A stretch of DNA of 64,000 nt from positions 32,645 through 96,644 of the forward strand of contig CALFVF010000007.1 in the NCBI GenBank assembly GCA_937928735.1, given 5' to 3'. The stretch is from an uncultured Verrucomicrobiales bacterium. GTDB lineage: Bacteria > Verrucomicrobiota > Verrucomicrobiia > Verrucomicrobiales > Akkermansiaceae. The position numbers were made by a program, and so were the translations under genes. The notes beneath the pieces are model-generated. The model was not told where the DNA came from. It ran no database searches and was given only the letters and a program-made list of their open reading frames with translations. Position 1 is the first letter of the stretch. Every line of letters starts with the position of its first letter. Below are positions 6,710-15,995 of the stretch, piece after piece.

Positions 6710-9016
6710 TTATTTCGACTTCAACTTCTTTTTGAGAGCAGAAGACGCCTTGCGAGCATGATTGATGATCGTATCATCCGTGTCTGTATCAATGAAGTTC
6801 TGGAGAATCTTATCACCAAAGGGAAAGGTGTTGACGACGATGGAATCAATCACTTTCTTTTTCGCGCCGAATGTTTTTGCGGCATTGGCGAGGGCTGTCC
6901 AGTGGAGTTCAGGGTTGTCGTGTTTGTGCTTTCCTCGTGCAATATTGTGCGCTGCAAAGAAGATTCTCTCGTGAATGGTTTTATCTTCTTCTTGTGCGGC
7001 AGCTTCGATCAGCGCGTCTAGGGGGTCGTCATTTTGCCATTTTTCTAGACCATCAATAGCGCCACGGCGGATCGCTGTATCAGAGTTGTTGAGCTGCTTG
7101 AGGAGTAAGCTAATGTATTTTTTGTCAGAAGACTCACCCAGTAGGCTTAGACACATTGATTTAAAGATGGCATCACTTGAAGCCTCGAACTCAGAGGCCA
7201 GAGACGAGTTAATTTCAACGGTTCTTGGAGAGTTTTGAATAATCTTACTAAGGACTTTCGATACACCCGCTCTGTAGGAATTATCTTGGCTGAATTTAGC
7301 GAGATTAAGAACATCTTCAAATTGGCTGTTGGTCGCAGAGAAGCTGAGAACATTCAGAGCTGTAATGACATTGGGTGTGCTCTCATCAGCGTTTTTAATG
7401 AATTCGAGCACAATATTTGCCGTTGTCTGACTAGGGCGGTTGCGAAGGATGTATTGGAACAGGTTTTCTTGAACATGGCTTGGAGCAGCTATGACGGCTT
7501 TGGCAATGACTTCATCGGCATCGTAGTTAGCATCACTACTGGGTTGAGCCTTGCTGAGGGTCATATTGAGAGCCGCTTGTTCGTTGACGGGTTTTTTACC
7601 AACAGAGACTGCTTTTTCGAGTAGTATATCTAGCTCGTATTTAGTGAGTTTGATGGCTGTGATTTCACTTTGCCCTCCTTTATCGAGAAGATCCAGATAG
7701 GCTTGTTTGTCATCGGCTTTACCTTTTTGTGATAGGACAATGATACTGAGAATAATGACAGCGAGGCCTGCAGCGGCTAGGAGAATCAGTTTCTTTTTGG
7801 GATCCATGGCTGGCTTAGCACTAGGATCTGCCGTAGTGGCGGATTGAGGCTGTGTGCCGATTTGTCCAGTGGCGGGCTGCACACCTTGAACCGTTGATGC
7901 AGGATTGGTCTCAGAGCCTTTGACTGGAAGTCCGGCTTGAGTGGCTGCCTGCACAGCCTGAGTGACCTGAGCGGCTGCAGCAGCACTAGGGGCTGCGACA
8001 AGGCGCTGGGTGCTCGTGAGTGAGTTAGGCCCGCCCGGAGGTATTATGGGTTGAGGTGCTGTCTGGTCATTAACTGAGCTGCCTTGGGCAGTAGTGGCGG
8101 GTGAAACACCTTGAACACCAGTCTGAGGTATGACAAGTTGAGGGGCTGTTTGGGCAGGGAGTGTTGCTGCGAAACCTTGTGAAGGAGAGCTCTCGAGAGC
8201 TAAGAAGCGCTCTAGGGCTTCTCTCGCTGAATTCGGGCGATCATCCACATTACGAGCGATGTGCCACATGACCCAGTCACAGACCCATGTTGGGAGATCG
8301 GGGCGGACTTCTGCGAGTGGTTGGACACTGCCTTGGAGGTGACTGGCCATGACCTGAGGAGCTGTTTCACCATTAAAAGGGTAGGTTCCTGCTAGGGAGT
8401 AATAATACATTGCTCCCAGTGAGTACATGTCTGTGCGGCGATCGAGTGGTGTGCGCTCAAACTGCTCAGGGGCCATGAAGAAAATGGATCCAAATACGGC
8501 ATCACCGTGGTCGATAGTTTGGAGAGAAGGTTTGGCAGAGAATTTAGCAAGGCCGAAGTCAACGAGTTTGACTTGGAATCTTCCCGAGGGAAGCCAGCAA
8601 ACCATGACGTTACTGGGCTTAAGGTCTCGGTGAATGAGATCGAGATCTTGCGCTGCGATCATCGCTTCTTGAGACTGGATAGCGACTTCACGGAAGTCAT
8701 CAAATGTGAGAGTGCCTCGTTCCACCATCTCATCCAGTGTCTTGCCATTGATGAGCTCCATGACAACGTAGGGACCTTCTGTATCTATACCTGCATCGTA
8801 GACTGTGCAAATGTGGGGGTGCTGGACGGAAGAAAGAGCCGTAGCTTCCTTGAGGAGACTCTTGGTGGCTGCTTCTTCTGATTCTAGGCCTTCACCTTCA
8901 GTTAAGACTCTCTTAATGGCGACTTCTCGCCTTAGTTGAGTATCATAGGCACGGAATACAGCTCCTACGCCACCTTGGCCGATTTTTCCCCTAATTTCGT
9001 ATCTTTCTGCGCTCAT
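6710..9016 (-). CDS. Membrane Ser/Thr protein kinase with C-terminal HEAT-like region
   Basis: A 768-residue PknB-type kinase. Residues 6-270 carry all core motifs: glycine loop GQGGVGAVF, VAIK (Lys35), HRDLKPSN (129-136), DFG (153-155) and APE (182-184). A long Pro/Gln/Ala-rich linker (about 275-400) leads to one transmembrane helix (about 409-429, KLILLAAAGLAVIILSIIVL). The remaining ~340 residues lie on the far side of the membrane and show repeated helical pairs (VIAKAVIAAPSHVQENLF, IRRGAIDGLEKWQND, ALIEAAAQEED) resembling HEAT repeats. This suggests a receptor kinase whose periplasmic solenoid senses a ligand or protein. Substrates are unknown. The start at ATG 9016 gives the kinase domain a normal N-terminus. 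Confidence 0.85.
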   Translation of the reverse strand: MSAERYEIRGKIGQGGVGAVFRAYDTQLRREVAIKRVLTEGEGLESEEAATKSLLKEATALSSVQHPHICTVYDAGIDTEGPYVVMELINGKTLDEMVERGTLTFDDFREVAIQSQEAMIAAQDLDLIHRDLKPSNVMVCWLPSGRFQVKLVDFGLAKFSAKPSLQTIDHGDAVFGSIFFMAPEQFERTPLDRRTDMYSLGAMYYYSLAGTYPFNGETAPQVMASHLQGSVQPLAEVRPDLPTWVCDWVMWHIARNVDDRPNSAREALERFLALESSPSQGFAATLPAQTAPQLVIPQTGVQGVSPATTAQGSSVNDQTAPQPIIPPGGPNSLTSTQRLVAAPSAAAAAQVTQAVQAATQAGLPVKGSETNPASTVQGVQPATGQIGTQPQSATTADPSAKPAMDPKKKLILLAAAGLAVIILSIIVLSQKGKADDKQAYLDLLDKGGQSEITAIKLTKYELDILLEKAVSVGKKPVNEQAALNMTLSKAQPSSDANYDADEVIAKAVIAAPSHVQENLFQYILRNRPSQTTANIVLEFIKNADESTPNVITALNVLSFSATNSQFEDVLNLAKFSQDNSYRAGVSKVLSKIIQNSPRTVEINSSLASEFEASSDAIFKSMCLSLLGESSDKKYISLLLKQLNNSDTAIRRGAIDGLEKWQNDDPLDALIEAAAQEEDKTIHERIFFAAHNIARGKHKHDNPELHWTALANAAKTFGAKKKVIDSIVVNTFPFGDKILQNFIDTDTDDTIINHARKASSALKKKLKSK

Positions 9017-9291
9017 ATTGATGGTTCAGGGTTTTTACTCTCTTCAAATTGCCGCTTACTGGCAATGATGAATTTTGGTGCAGACGTATTTTTTTTCGTG
9101 AAAGAGTGATTCACCACTCTCAGAAACTGGCTTTCTCTCAAAACAATAGCACCGAGAGCTCTTGTCTTGACTCGCTATTCTGTCTATTAGTATTCACTAA
9201 ATAACAATATTGACTGTGTGTTTGACGAGATGGTGTCGCTGCTTGTCATCTGCAAATACTGGCACTATCCGATCAGTTCTGCCTTGGTCTT

Positions 9292-9321
9292 TATACCAAC
9301 TCAAAAAACTAACTGGTATTA
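9292..9321. repeat. Palindromic interspersed repeat, copy 2
   Basis: TATACCAACTCAAAAAACTAACTGGTATTA matches copy 3 (about 17422) base for base over at least 30 positions including flanking T and A bases, and shares the core with copy 1. The arms ATACCA and TGGTAT are perfectly complementary. Confidence 0.8.
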
Positions 9322-9423
9322 GTCTCATTTCGCCGCGTTGTCGCTTCGCTCTATGTGTCCGATTATTTTCCTCATTGGTATGAGGAAACAATCCTAGGTT
9401 TGGATGTGATTTTGGAATAAAAA

Positions 9424-9459
9424 AAGACGAATGATGTATTATAGAACAACATTCGTCTT
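9424..9459 (-). terminator. Rho-independent terminator of the repeat lipoprotein gene
   Basis: AAGACGAATG (9424-9433) pairs perfectly with CATTCGTCTT (9450-9459). Read on the minus strand the hairpin is followed by a T-rich run (TTTTTTTATT), a classic terminator about 30 bases past the stop codon at 9491. Confidence 0.85.
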
Positions 9460-9490
9460 CTTGTGGTAGAGGGTATTGGGGACTTCTAGC

Positions 9491-10084
9491 CTATTTATTC
9501 AGTAGGTTTTTGGCGTCTTTGATTTTGTCCTTGGTCTTATCCATGACTTCTTTGCCAGCGTCCTTGGTCTTATCCATGACTTCTTTACCAGCGCCTGTGG
9601 TCTTATCCATGACTTCTTTGCCAGCGTCCTTGGTCTTATCCATCATCTCTTTACCAGCACCTGTGGTCTTATCCATGACTTCTTTGCCGGCATCCTTGGT
9701 CTTGTCCATAACCTCTTTGGCAGCGCCTGTGGTTTTATCCATGACTTCTTTGCCAGCTTCTTTGGTCTTATCCATCATCTCTTTGGCAGCACCTGTGGTC
9801 TTATCCATGACTTCTTTGCCTGCTTCTTTGGTCTTATCCATCATTTCTTTTCCAGCACCTGTGGTCTTGTCCATGACTTCTTTGCCAGCGTCCTTGGTCT
9901 TATCCATCATTTCTTTGCCAGTGCTTGCTGTTTTGTCAGCTGTGTCTTTCATGGCTTTTCCTGTCGCATCAGCGGCAGTTTCGACGGAGTTTTTAGTGTC
10001 TTCGGCGATTTCACCGGCCTTGTCACATGATGTGAAAAGCATGGCTGCCGGTGTGAGTGCTAAGCATACGAATTTAAGTTTCAT
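9491..10084 (-). CDS. Lipoprotein with twelve 11-residue LEA-like repeats
   Basis: A 197-residue exported protein. Residues 1-20 form a lipoprotein signal with lipobox LFTSC, so Cys20 should be lipidated. From residue 59 to 190 there are twelve 11-residue units that alternate between [MV]MDKTK[DE]AGKE and VMDKTTGA[GA]KE, before a short Lys-rich end (AKNLLNK). The 11-residue periodicity, Lys/Asp/Glu/Ala/Thr composition and absence of aromatic residues match group-3 LEA-like or apolipoprotein-like amphipathic helices, known to bind membranes or protect against drying and salt stress. An envelope stress or membrane-stabilising role is inferred only. It is a single gene with its own terminator. 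Confidence 0.75.
   Translation of the reverse strand: MKLKFVCLALTPAAMLFTSCDKAGEIAEDTKNSVETAADATGKAMKDTADKTASTGKEMMDKTKDAGKEVMDKTTGAGKEMMDKTKEAGKEVMDKTTGAAKEMMDKTKEAGKEVMDKTTGAAKEVMDKTKDAGKEVMDKTTGAGKEMMDKTKDAGKEVMDKTTGAGKEVMDKTKDAGKEVMDKTKDKIKDAKNLLNK
9515..9910 (-). repeat. Tandem 33-bp coding repeat (12 units)
   Basis: Twelve in-frame 33-base units encoding the 11-residue repeats of the lipoprotein. Alternate units are most alike, giving a 66-base higher-order period. Such arrays can gain or lose units without breaking the frame. Confidence 0.85.
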
Positions 10085-10279
10085 AGTATTTGTTGGAGTA
10101 ATGAATTATGTTTGTCGAAATCATCACGGAGACACAGTATGACGTGATCTGGGTTGTTGATTTCGCTCATTTAGACAATCAACGGAGAGGTATTGTCACA
10201 AAAAAACACTATCCTATGAAGTTGGGAGAAACAAGAACTAAGGTGTTATTGGTGGGGTAAAGTGCTGTTAGAGTGGTAT

Positions 10280-13200
10280 TTATAAAGAGAGAACCATCTC
10301 GAGAGCTTCCTTGAGTTTGGCCTTTGGCTTTGTGCTGCGCAATCTGGGGAATCTCCCAGAATCTACGGTGATGGGGGCGCCATTTCTGGTGAGAATGAGT
10401 CGCTGTGCTTGTATTTCTATCGCACTAAGGCCGGCTCTGGCTGCGGCAATCTTGAGTGTTGTTGTTTGTAGGAGGTTTTGTACGGCCTCAGGTGATTGAC
10501 CGAAGCGGTCTCGCCAAGCATGGGCAACTTCATTGAGCTGGGCGGGGCTATTAAGTTCTGCTAGTTCCTTGTAGGCGCGAATACGCATACTTGGCTCTGT
10601 CATATATGTGGCAGGGATATAGCAGGGAAGGTGATCGGTGTCTGCACATTGTAAGAAATCTCCTTCATTAAAGCTTAGGAAATCAGCACGTAGTGTGATG
10701 TCGATTCTGGCAGTTACTATATTGCCCCTGAGTCGATCAATGGATTGTTTGAGGAGCTGACAGTAGAGATCGAAGCCCACTGCGGCAATGTGACCGGATT
10801 GTTTCGTCCCTAGCAGATTCCCTGCTCCACGGATTTCGAGATCTCTCATGGCGATCTTAAAGCCAGAGCCAAGGGCGGTGTATTCTTGAATCGCATTGAT
10901 TCTCTTGCGAGCATCACCGTGAACTAGGTCTCGTGGCAGCATGAGAATGGCGTAGGCTTTCTCACCACCTCGGCCGACACGACCACGAAGCTGATAGAGA
11001 TCCGCGAGGCCGAAGCGATCGGCACGATCGATAATAATGGTGTTCGCATTGGGGATATCAATTCCGCTTTCAATAATGGTGGTGGCAAGGAGTATGTCAG
11101 ATTCTCCGGCGATAAATGTCTTCATGACGCTCTCTAGCTGGTCTTTTTCCATCTGACCGTGGCCGACAGAGATCGTGGCCTCAGGGATGAGGTCTTGGAT
11201 CTTGTCGCGCATCATCTCGATGGTTTTCACTCGATTATGCAGAAAGAAAACCTGGCCACCACGCTGGAGCTCTTTCTGGATGACATCACGAATGGTTCGC
11301 TCGTCGTAGGCGCAGATGGAGGTTTGAACAGCCACTTTATTGGGAGGGGCTGTGTCAATCGTTGACATGTCGCGCGCACCCATGAGGGAGAGGTAGAGGG
11401 TTCTGGGAATAGGTGTGGCTGAGAGCGTGAGCATGTCGACTTGAGCACAGCGCTCTTTAAATCGTTCTTTATGCTTCACGCCAAAGCGCTGTTCTTCATC
11501 AATAATGCCTAAACCGAGATTTTTAAAGACGACGTCCTGGGAGACTAGACGGTGAGTGCCTATGACGATGTCCACGGTTCCTTCTGCAAGGCCTTTGAGC
11601 GTCTCGCGAATCTCTACTGGTTTACGAAAACGATTGAGTAGCTCAATACGCACTGGGTATTCACTCATGCGTTCACGAAATGTACGCCAGTGCTGCTCAG
11701 CGAGCACTGTTGTCGGGACCATGAGGGCGACTTGAGTTCCCCCGGTGACGGCCTTGAATGCTGCGCGAATGGCTACTTCTGTTTTTCCGAATCCGACATC
11801 CCCACAGATGAGGCGATCCATGGGTTTCTGAGACTCCATGTCGAGCTTGGTGTCTTCGATCGCCTCGATCTGCCCAGGAGTGGGTGTGTAGCGGAAAGAA
11901 TTCTCGAACTCCCACATCCACTGAGTGTCTGCTGGGTGGGGGCGGCTTTCTTGGGTGTGGCGCTCTGCCTGTATTCGTAGGAGCTGGGCGGCGTAGTCGA
12001 GGATGGATTTTTCGGCGGCCTTGCGGGTTTTACTCCAGCGCATGTCTCCAAGTTTGGAGAGCTCTGGTGTTTTCCCTCCCATGCCAACATAGCGCGCGAG
12101 GAGGTGGGACTGATCAATGGGGACGGAGAGAATCGCCTTATCCCGATAGCGAATATGGATTTCCTCATAGCCGTCTTCATCAATTTCGATACCTTGGTAT
12201 CTGCCAATGCCGTATTCACTGTGTACCACAAGATCACCTTTGTGGATGTCTTCGATGGCGGTTTGCGCTCGCTGCTGGCGCTGCTTCTCGAGATTGTTGG
12301 TGCGTCTACGAGTCTGGGGTGTCTGATAGCGGCCAAAGAGCTCGGCCGAGGAGAGAACGGCGAGATGGATGCTCGGAAGGATGAAGCCTTGAGAAAGGGA
12401 ACCTTGCTGGAATGTAATATTCTGAAAGATCTCTTCATCGATGAGTTCTTTAAACCTCTCACGCTCCGAGTCATTTTCTACATAGAGAAAGACCTTCCAT
12501 TGATCTCGCATCCATTCTTTAAGCTGCTGGCTAAACTGGGCGCGCTTGGATTCTTGGAGAACAAAGTCTCCCGCCTCAAAGGAGCCGATAGGACTAGGGA
12601 AGGCCGCCGCGTGGAATAGAGAGACATTCGCATCATCCTCAGGGGCACTAGAGCTCAGAGTGATATGCGATCCAGTGATCGGGGTGTCGCCACTGGCCAC
12701 GAGTAAGTCCTTGGCATGGACATAGTCTGCGACAGTACTTGTCTCCTCGAGTTCGCTGATGGCGATGTGGGCGTGGGTGAGCTTGCGCCGTGAGGTCTGA
12801 GTATCGAGGTCGAACTCTCTGATAGACTCGATCTCGGTGTCAAAGAACTCAAGACGTATCGGGTGTGGATTCTGCCAACTAAAGATATCGAGAATACCAC
12901 CTCGCTGAGCATACTGACCACGGGTGTGGATCTGGGACACTCGCTCGAAGTTATGTTCCTCTAGTGTAAGAATGAGATTCTCAGGGTCGTGGTCGAGTCC
13001 GACTTTCAGAGAAAGGTGGGTTTTCTGTGAGGTACTTAATGGCGGGGCAGGTTCTGAGAGTGCATCTGGACTCAGGATGACGATCTGTGATGAGTCCAGA
13101 GTGGCTGCTTGGGCGATTGCTTTGAGAGCAATCAGGCGCTCTGCCCGCGCCTCTGGATCAGTAACTTGATTGTTATTCCCCTGGTCACTGTACTCGGGTA

Positions 13201-13465
13201 AGAAAATAGGCTCGATGCCCCAGAGTGGTAATTCGGTAGCGAGCCTTTCCCTTGTTCTGGATTGGGGGTGGGTGAGCCAGATTCGATTGGATGATTCCTT
13301 GTGAAGGGTGCTAAGGATCGCTGCATAAAAGGAAAGAGCTGACTCAGTGACTGGCCCCAGTAGGGTGTCTGAATCTCGCTGTGTCGTAGCACGGAGAAAG
13401 TGCTGGCAGAAGTCTTTCTCAGCGAGTGCAGACTCTAGACATGGGAATGATGATGTAGTCGCCAT
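10280..13465 (-). CDS. mfd: Transcription-repair coupling factor
   Basis: Superfamily 2 DNA translocase that removes RNA polymerase stalled at lesions and recruits UvrA. The 1061-residue protein has a UvrB-like N-terminal module, the CarD-like RNA polymerase interaction domain at about residue 408 ([16 protein letters not shown]), Walker [10 protein letters not shown] near residue 550, [13 protein letters not shown] (motif II), SATPIPRTL (motif III) and the RecG-like LRGRVGRGG motif VI, then a C-terminal TRCF domain. It is somewhat shorter than E. coli Mfd (1148), mainly at the N-terminus. Start ATG 13465 looks sound. The gene is divergent from the DUF5069 gene. Confidence 0.96.
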   Translation of the reverse strand: MATTSSFPCLESALAEKDFCQHFLRATTQRDSDTLLGPVTESALSFYAAILSTLHKESSNRIWLTHPQSRTRERLATELPLWGIEPIFLPEYSDQGNNNQVTDPEARAERLIALKAIAQAATLDSSQIVILSPDALSEPAPPLSTSQKTHLSLKVGLDHDPENLILTLEEHNFERVSQIHTRGQYAQRGGILDIFSWQNPHPIRLEFFDTEIESIREFDLDTQTSRRKLTHAHIAISELEETSTVADYVHAKDLLVASGDTPITGSHITLSSSAPEDDANVSLFHAAAFPSPIGSFEAGDFVLQESKRAQFSQQLKEWMRDQWKVFLYVENDSERERFKELIDEEIFQNITFQQGSLSQGFILPSIHLAVLSSAELFGRYQTPQTRRRTNNLEKQRQQRAQTAIEDIHKGDLVVHSEYGIGRYQGIEIDEDGYEEIHIRYRDKAILSVPIDQSHLLARYVGMGGKTPELSKLGDMRWSKTRKAAEKSILDYAAQLLRIQAERHTQESRPHPADTQWMWEFENSFRYTPTPGQIEAIEDTKLDMESQKPMDRLICGDVGFGKTEVAIRAAFKAVTGGTQVALMVPTTVLAEQHWRTFRERMSEYPVRIELLNRFRKPVEIRETLKGLAEGTVDIVIGTHRLVSQDVVFKNLGLGIIDEEQRFGVKHKERFKERCAQVDMLTLSATPIPRTLYLSLMGARDMSTIDTAPPNKVAVQTSICAYDERTIRDVIQKELQRGGQVFFLHNRVKTIEMMRDKIQDLIPEATISVGHGQMEKDQLESVMKTFIAGESDILLATTIIESGIDIPNANTIIIDRADRFGLADLYQLRGRVGRGGEKAYAILMLPRDLVHGDARKRINAIQEYTALGSGFKIAMRDLEIRGAGNLLGTKQSGHIAAVGFDLYCQLLKQSIDRLRGNIVTARIDITLRADFLSFNEGDFLQCADTDHLPCYIPATYMTEPSMRIRAYKELAELNSPAQLNEVAHAWRDRFGQSPEAVQNLLQTTTLKIAAARAGLSAIEIQAQRLILTRNGAPITVDSGRFPRLRSTKPKAKLKEALEMVLSL

Positions 13466-13613
13466 GGAAGACGAGAAGCCTCATCTCGCTGGGAGTTTCT
13501 GTCAAGTTCTGCTCGATACTCAACTGAGTAGGTATAAGAAGACATCGGGTTAAAAAAGAATTTGAGTTCACCCTAAAGTGACATATTTTCCTGAGATCAT
13601 ACAAAAAAATAGA

Positions 13614-14045
13614 ATGAAAGCTTTAGATTTAACAAAAGATGTTCCGCGTAGTCCGCGTGTTAGCCTTGGTGGGTATGTGGTTGCAGCAAGAGCACTCGAT
13701 AAGTGCCGATCCGTAGTCGCAGGAAGTGCAGGGGAGTATCATTATGCCTGCCCACTGGATAATTTGTTTTTTGAATTTAGTGGAATTAGCAGTGATGCGT
13801 TTAAGGACTTCGTGGCAACAGGGGCTGATGACGCCGCTGTAGGCCAATGGATCACAGAGAACGCCAAAGAGAGAAGTCAGGAGGAAATCGTGCAGTGGAA
13901 TAATGACCTTCGCTATAAGAGAATTAGCGAAATGCCCATTGAGCTGCAGGTGTTCTTAGAGGGCTACATTGCCGAGTTTCTACCAGCAAATAAGGTCGTC
14001 TATCACTGGTTTGATGTCTACGACATCGAGGAGAATAGAATATAA
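13614..14045 (+). CDS. DUF5069 domain protein
   Basis: A 143-residue soluble protein with the family opening LDLTKDVPRSPRVSLGG followed by GEYHYACPLDNLFFEFSGIS. This matches DUF5069, a small cytoplasmic family frequent in Verrucomicrobia and Planctomycetes whose function is unknown. I start at ATG 13614 because the conserved block begins three residues later; the ORF track begins 12 codons earlier. It is divergent from mfd and about 100 bases upstream of the MFS gene on the same strand, with no sign of a shared function. Confidence 0.75.
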   Translation: MKALDLTKDVPRSPRVSLGGYVVAARALDKCRSVVAGSAGEYHYACPLDNLFFEFSGISSDAFKDFVATGADDAAVGQWITENAKERSQEEIVQWNNDLRYKRISEMPIELQVFLEGYIAEFLPANKVVYHWFDVYDIEENRI

Positions 14046-14143
14046 AGCGAGAGCTTAGTATGATGAATGACTGCGGCGAAGATGATTCGCTGCTGTGATG
14101 ATTTAATACTGTACTCACTGGGAGGTGGTTCTAGGTTTTGCCT

Positions 14144-15487
14144 ATGGATCACCTCTCTAAGAATGCGAAACTCTTTATTTGGTTTCGCGTTCTGTTTCAC
14201 TGCCGGTTCTATTACCCGGTCTTGGCAGTGTTGTTCCTTGATCTGGGATTGACGATTTCTCAGTACGTGATTCTCAATGGGGTCTGGGCACTCACCATTG
14301 TTTTATTAGAAGTGCCGTCGGGTGCTCTGGCAGATCTCATAGGCAGGAAGCGTATGCTAGTGAGTGCAGCCGCTCTCATGATGGCAGAAATGGCGCTCCT
14401 CTTATTCGCGCCTATCGGTGGAGGTGGCTGGTTATTTGCTGTGTGTATTCTTAACCGTATTCTAGCAGGAATGGCAGAGGCAGCATCGAGTGGTGCCGAT
14501 GAGGCCCTCGCCTATGACTCACTGGCAGAGGAGAAGAGAGATAGTGTCTGGGATGAGGTGCTTGCGAGACTCGGGCGTAGGCGCTCGCTGGGGATGGCTG
14601 TGGCGATGATCCTGGGAGCTGCTGTTTACGATAGAGAGCTGATTGTGAATGTAGGAGCGTTTTTAGGTCTAGAGCTTTCACTGGAGAACCTATCCCAGGG
14701 ACTAGTGATTAAGTTACCGATATGGCTCTGCTTCCTGCAGGCAGCGTGTTGTTTTTGGCTATCACTGCGCTTTGATGATATCGAAGAACTAAGAGAAGAT
14801 AAGACAACTGAAGTGTCCCAATGGACGTTAATCATGAGACAAACATGGAGTTCTGTTCTTTGGATAGTGACTCAGAGGTCTGTATTGCTGCTTATCTGTG
14901 GTGCTTTGATTGTGGATATGTTTGTGAGAAATTTTGCGACGTTATCGAGCCAGTTTTATCGGTTTTTAGGTATTCCTGAGTATGGTTTTGGGCTCTGTGG
15001 CTGCCTTGTGGCTCTCTCTCTCTTTCTAGTGCCTTACTTCGCGAAGCGTTCTGTTAGGAAATATGGGGTGCGTGGTAATCTCGTGCTGGTTTTTCTATTA
15101 GCAGCTGCAGGGTTAAGTCTACTCGCACTCTTGCGTGGCCCGCTGGGGGTACTTGGGGCTGTCGTTGTGATGATGTCTATTAGTTATAGCACCTTTGTTG
15201 TGAGTAAATTTCTCAATCAGCAGGCTCCCTCAAGAAACAGGGCGACTATCTTGAGTGTGAAAGGGCTCTTTTTTAACTTGGGCTATGCAGTGTTCTCCGT
15301 GGGCTTTGCCCAAGTGATGTCGTGGAACGTGGAGCGCTTCCAAGTCATCGATGTGGATCAAGCGCCTGATCATGCCTTTGAGTCCGTGCTTAAGATGACG
15401 CCTCTCGTCTTTCTCGCTGTGGTGCTTAGTTATGCTATAGTCTCTTATTGTCTGCTCTGGAATCGAGGAGAGAAAGCTCTCTCTTGA
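14144..15487 (+). CDS. Major facilitator superfamily transporter
   Basis: A polytopic membrane protein of about 447 residues with roughly 12 hydrophobic segments. The loop GALADLIGRKR (about residues 64-74) is the MFS motif A between helices 2 and 3, and VPSGALAD just before it is typical of drug- or sugar-type carriers. A charged loop (RFDDIEELREDKT) marks the middle of the protein. The substrate cannot be predicted. The ORF track uses TTG 14138, which has GGAGGTG 10 bases upstream; ATG 14144 two codons later is my choice, but the ribosome binding site spacing slightly favours the TTG. Confidence 0.85.
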   Translation: MDHLSKNAKLFIWFRVLFHCRFYYPVLAVLFLDLGLTISQYVILNGVWALTIVLLEVPSGALADLIGRKRMLVSAAALMMAEMALLLFAPIGGGGWLFAVCILNRILAGMAEAASSGADEALAYDSLAEEKRDSVWDEVLARLGRRRSLGMAVAMILGAAVYDRELIVNVGAFLGLELSLENLSQGLVIKLPIWLCFLQAACCFWLSLRFDDIEELREDKTTEVSQWTLIMRQTWSSVLWIVTQRSVLLLICGALIVDMFVRNFATLSSQFYRFLGIPEYGFGLCGCLVALSLFLVPYFAKRSVRKYGVRGNLVLVFLLAAAGLSLLALLRGPLGVLGAVVVMMSISYSTFVVSKFLNQQAPSRNRATILSVKGLFFNLGYAVFSVGFAQVMSWNVERFQVIDVDQAPDHAFESVLKMTPLVFLAVVLSYAIVSYCLLWNRGEKALS

Positions 15488-15555
15488 GGAGGGGGATGAC
15501 AGGGTAGACGGGATCAAGATGATGCGTTTTTCCATATCTAACAGTCTAGTTTTGG

Positions 15556-15963
15556 CTATGGGCTGGGAGTCGTGACTTGTTTGTTAGTCGTTTGTCTCTT
15601 GAGTAAAATCACTTTGCCAGGCTGAATAAGGAGGTCAGCTTTGATTTGTTCTGCAATGTTTGCTAATGCATCTAGTTTTGTGATATTTTTCTCAACTAGT
15701 TTTACCTTTGTTCTGTGCAGAGATTGAAACCCTTTTAGGCTAACATGTATTCTGTGCTCCTTTGGTATATCTCCTTTTTGTTCTATAAAACCGATAACGT
15801 CTTGAACTGATCCATCTGGATAATCTACAAAGGGAATAATTAGATCGACTAATCGCTGAGTCGTCGCTTCTATAGATAATGGAGTGTGTGGAGCAACAGG
15901 ATCAAAGGCTTTCACTGACGACACAGAAATCGCTAAAACCATGACTATGTGTTTCGTCATCAT
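15556..15963 (-). CDS. Exported STN-like (secretin/TonB N-terminal-like) protein
   Basis: A 135-residue protein with a signal peptide (MMTKHIVMVLAISVSSVKA). The mature part has the pattern LVDLIIPFVDYPDGSVQDVIGFIEQ followed by VSLKGF, VKLVEKNITKLDALANIAEQ and a final LLIQPGKVILLK. This strand-helix-strand arrangement resembles the STN domain (secretin and TonB short N-terminal domain), of which PVC bacteria have many stand-alone copies. It sits directly downstream (32 bases) of the coiled-coil OmpA-like gene and is probably co-transcribed with it. Its partner is not known. Confidence 0.55.
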   Translation of the reverse strand: MMTKHIVMVLAISVSSVKAFDPVAPHTPLSIEATTQRLVDLIIPFVDYPDGSVQDVIGFIEQKGDIPKEHRIHVSLKGFQSLHRTKVKLVEKNITKLDALANIAEQIKADLLIQPGKVILLKRQTTNKQVTTPSP

Positions 15964-15995
15964 TGATAGAGCTGAACTCTTGAAGACTACAGGCC

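Larger units (their letters stand above)
9017..9490. other. Intergenic region with a repeat copy and a terminator
   Basis: This 474-base gap separates the kinase start from the end of the repeat lipoprotein gene. It holds palindromic repeat copy 2 and the lipoprotein terminator, both listed separately. The only ORF in it (64 aa, minus) runs through the repeat and has no recognisable motif, so I do not call it. A kinase promoter should lie in roughly 9017-9190, but no convincing -35/-10 pair was picked out. Confidence 0.5.

Noticed and set aside
9197-9391. 64-aa minus-strand ORF
   Set aside because: It reads through palindromic repeat copy 2 and shows no recognisable domain; most likely spurious.
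9515-9910. Regular repeats that could suggest a CRISPR array
   Set aside because: Units are contiguous and coding, without unique spacers, and no cas genes are near.
9510-10142. 210-aa plus-strand ORF opposite the repeat lipoprotein
   Set aside because: It stays open only because the 33-base units repeat in frame; the minus-strand gene has a lipoprotein signal, clean periodicity and a terminator.
11773-12619. Long overlapping ORFs on both strands inside mfd
   Set aside because: Shadows; the Mfd frame is continuous with all helicase motifs.
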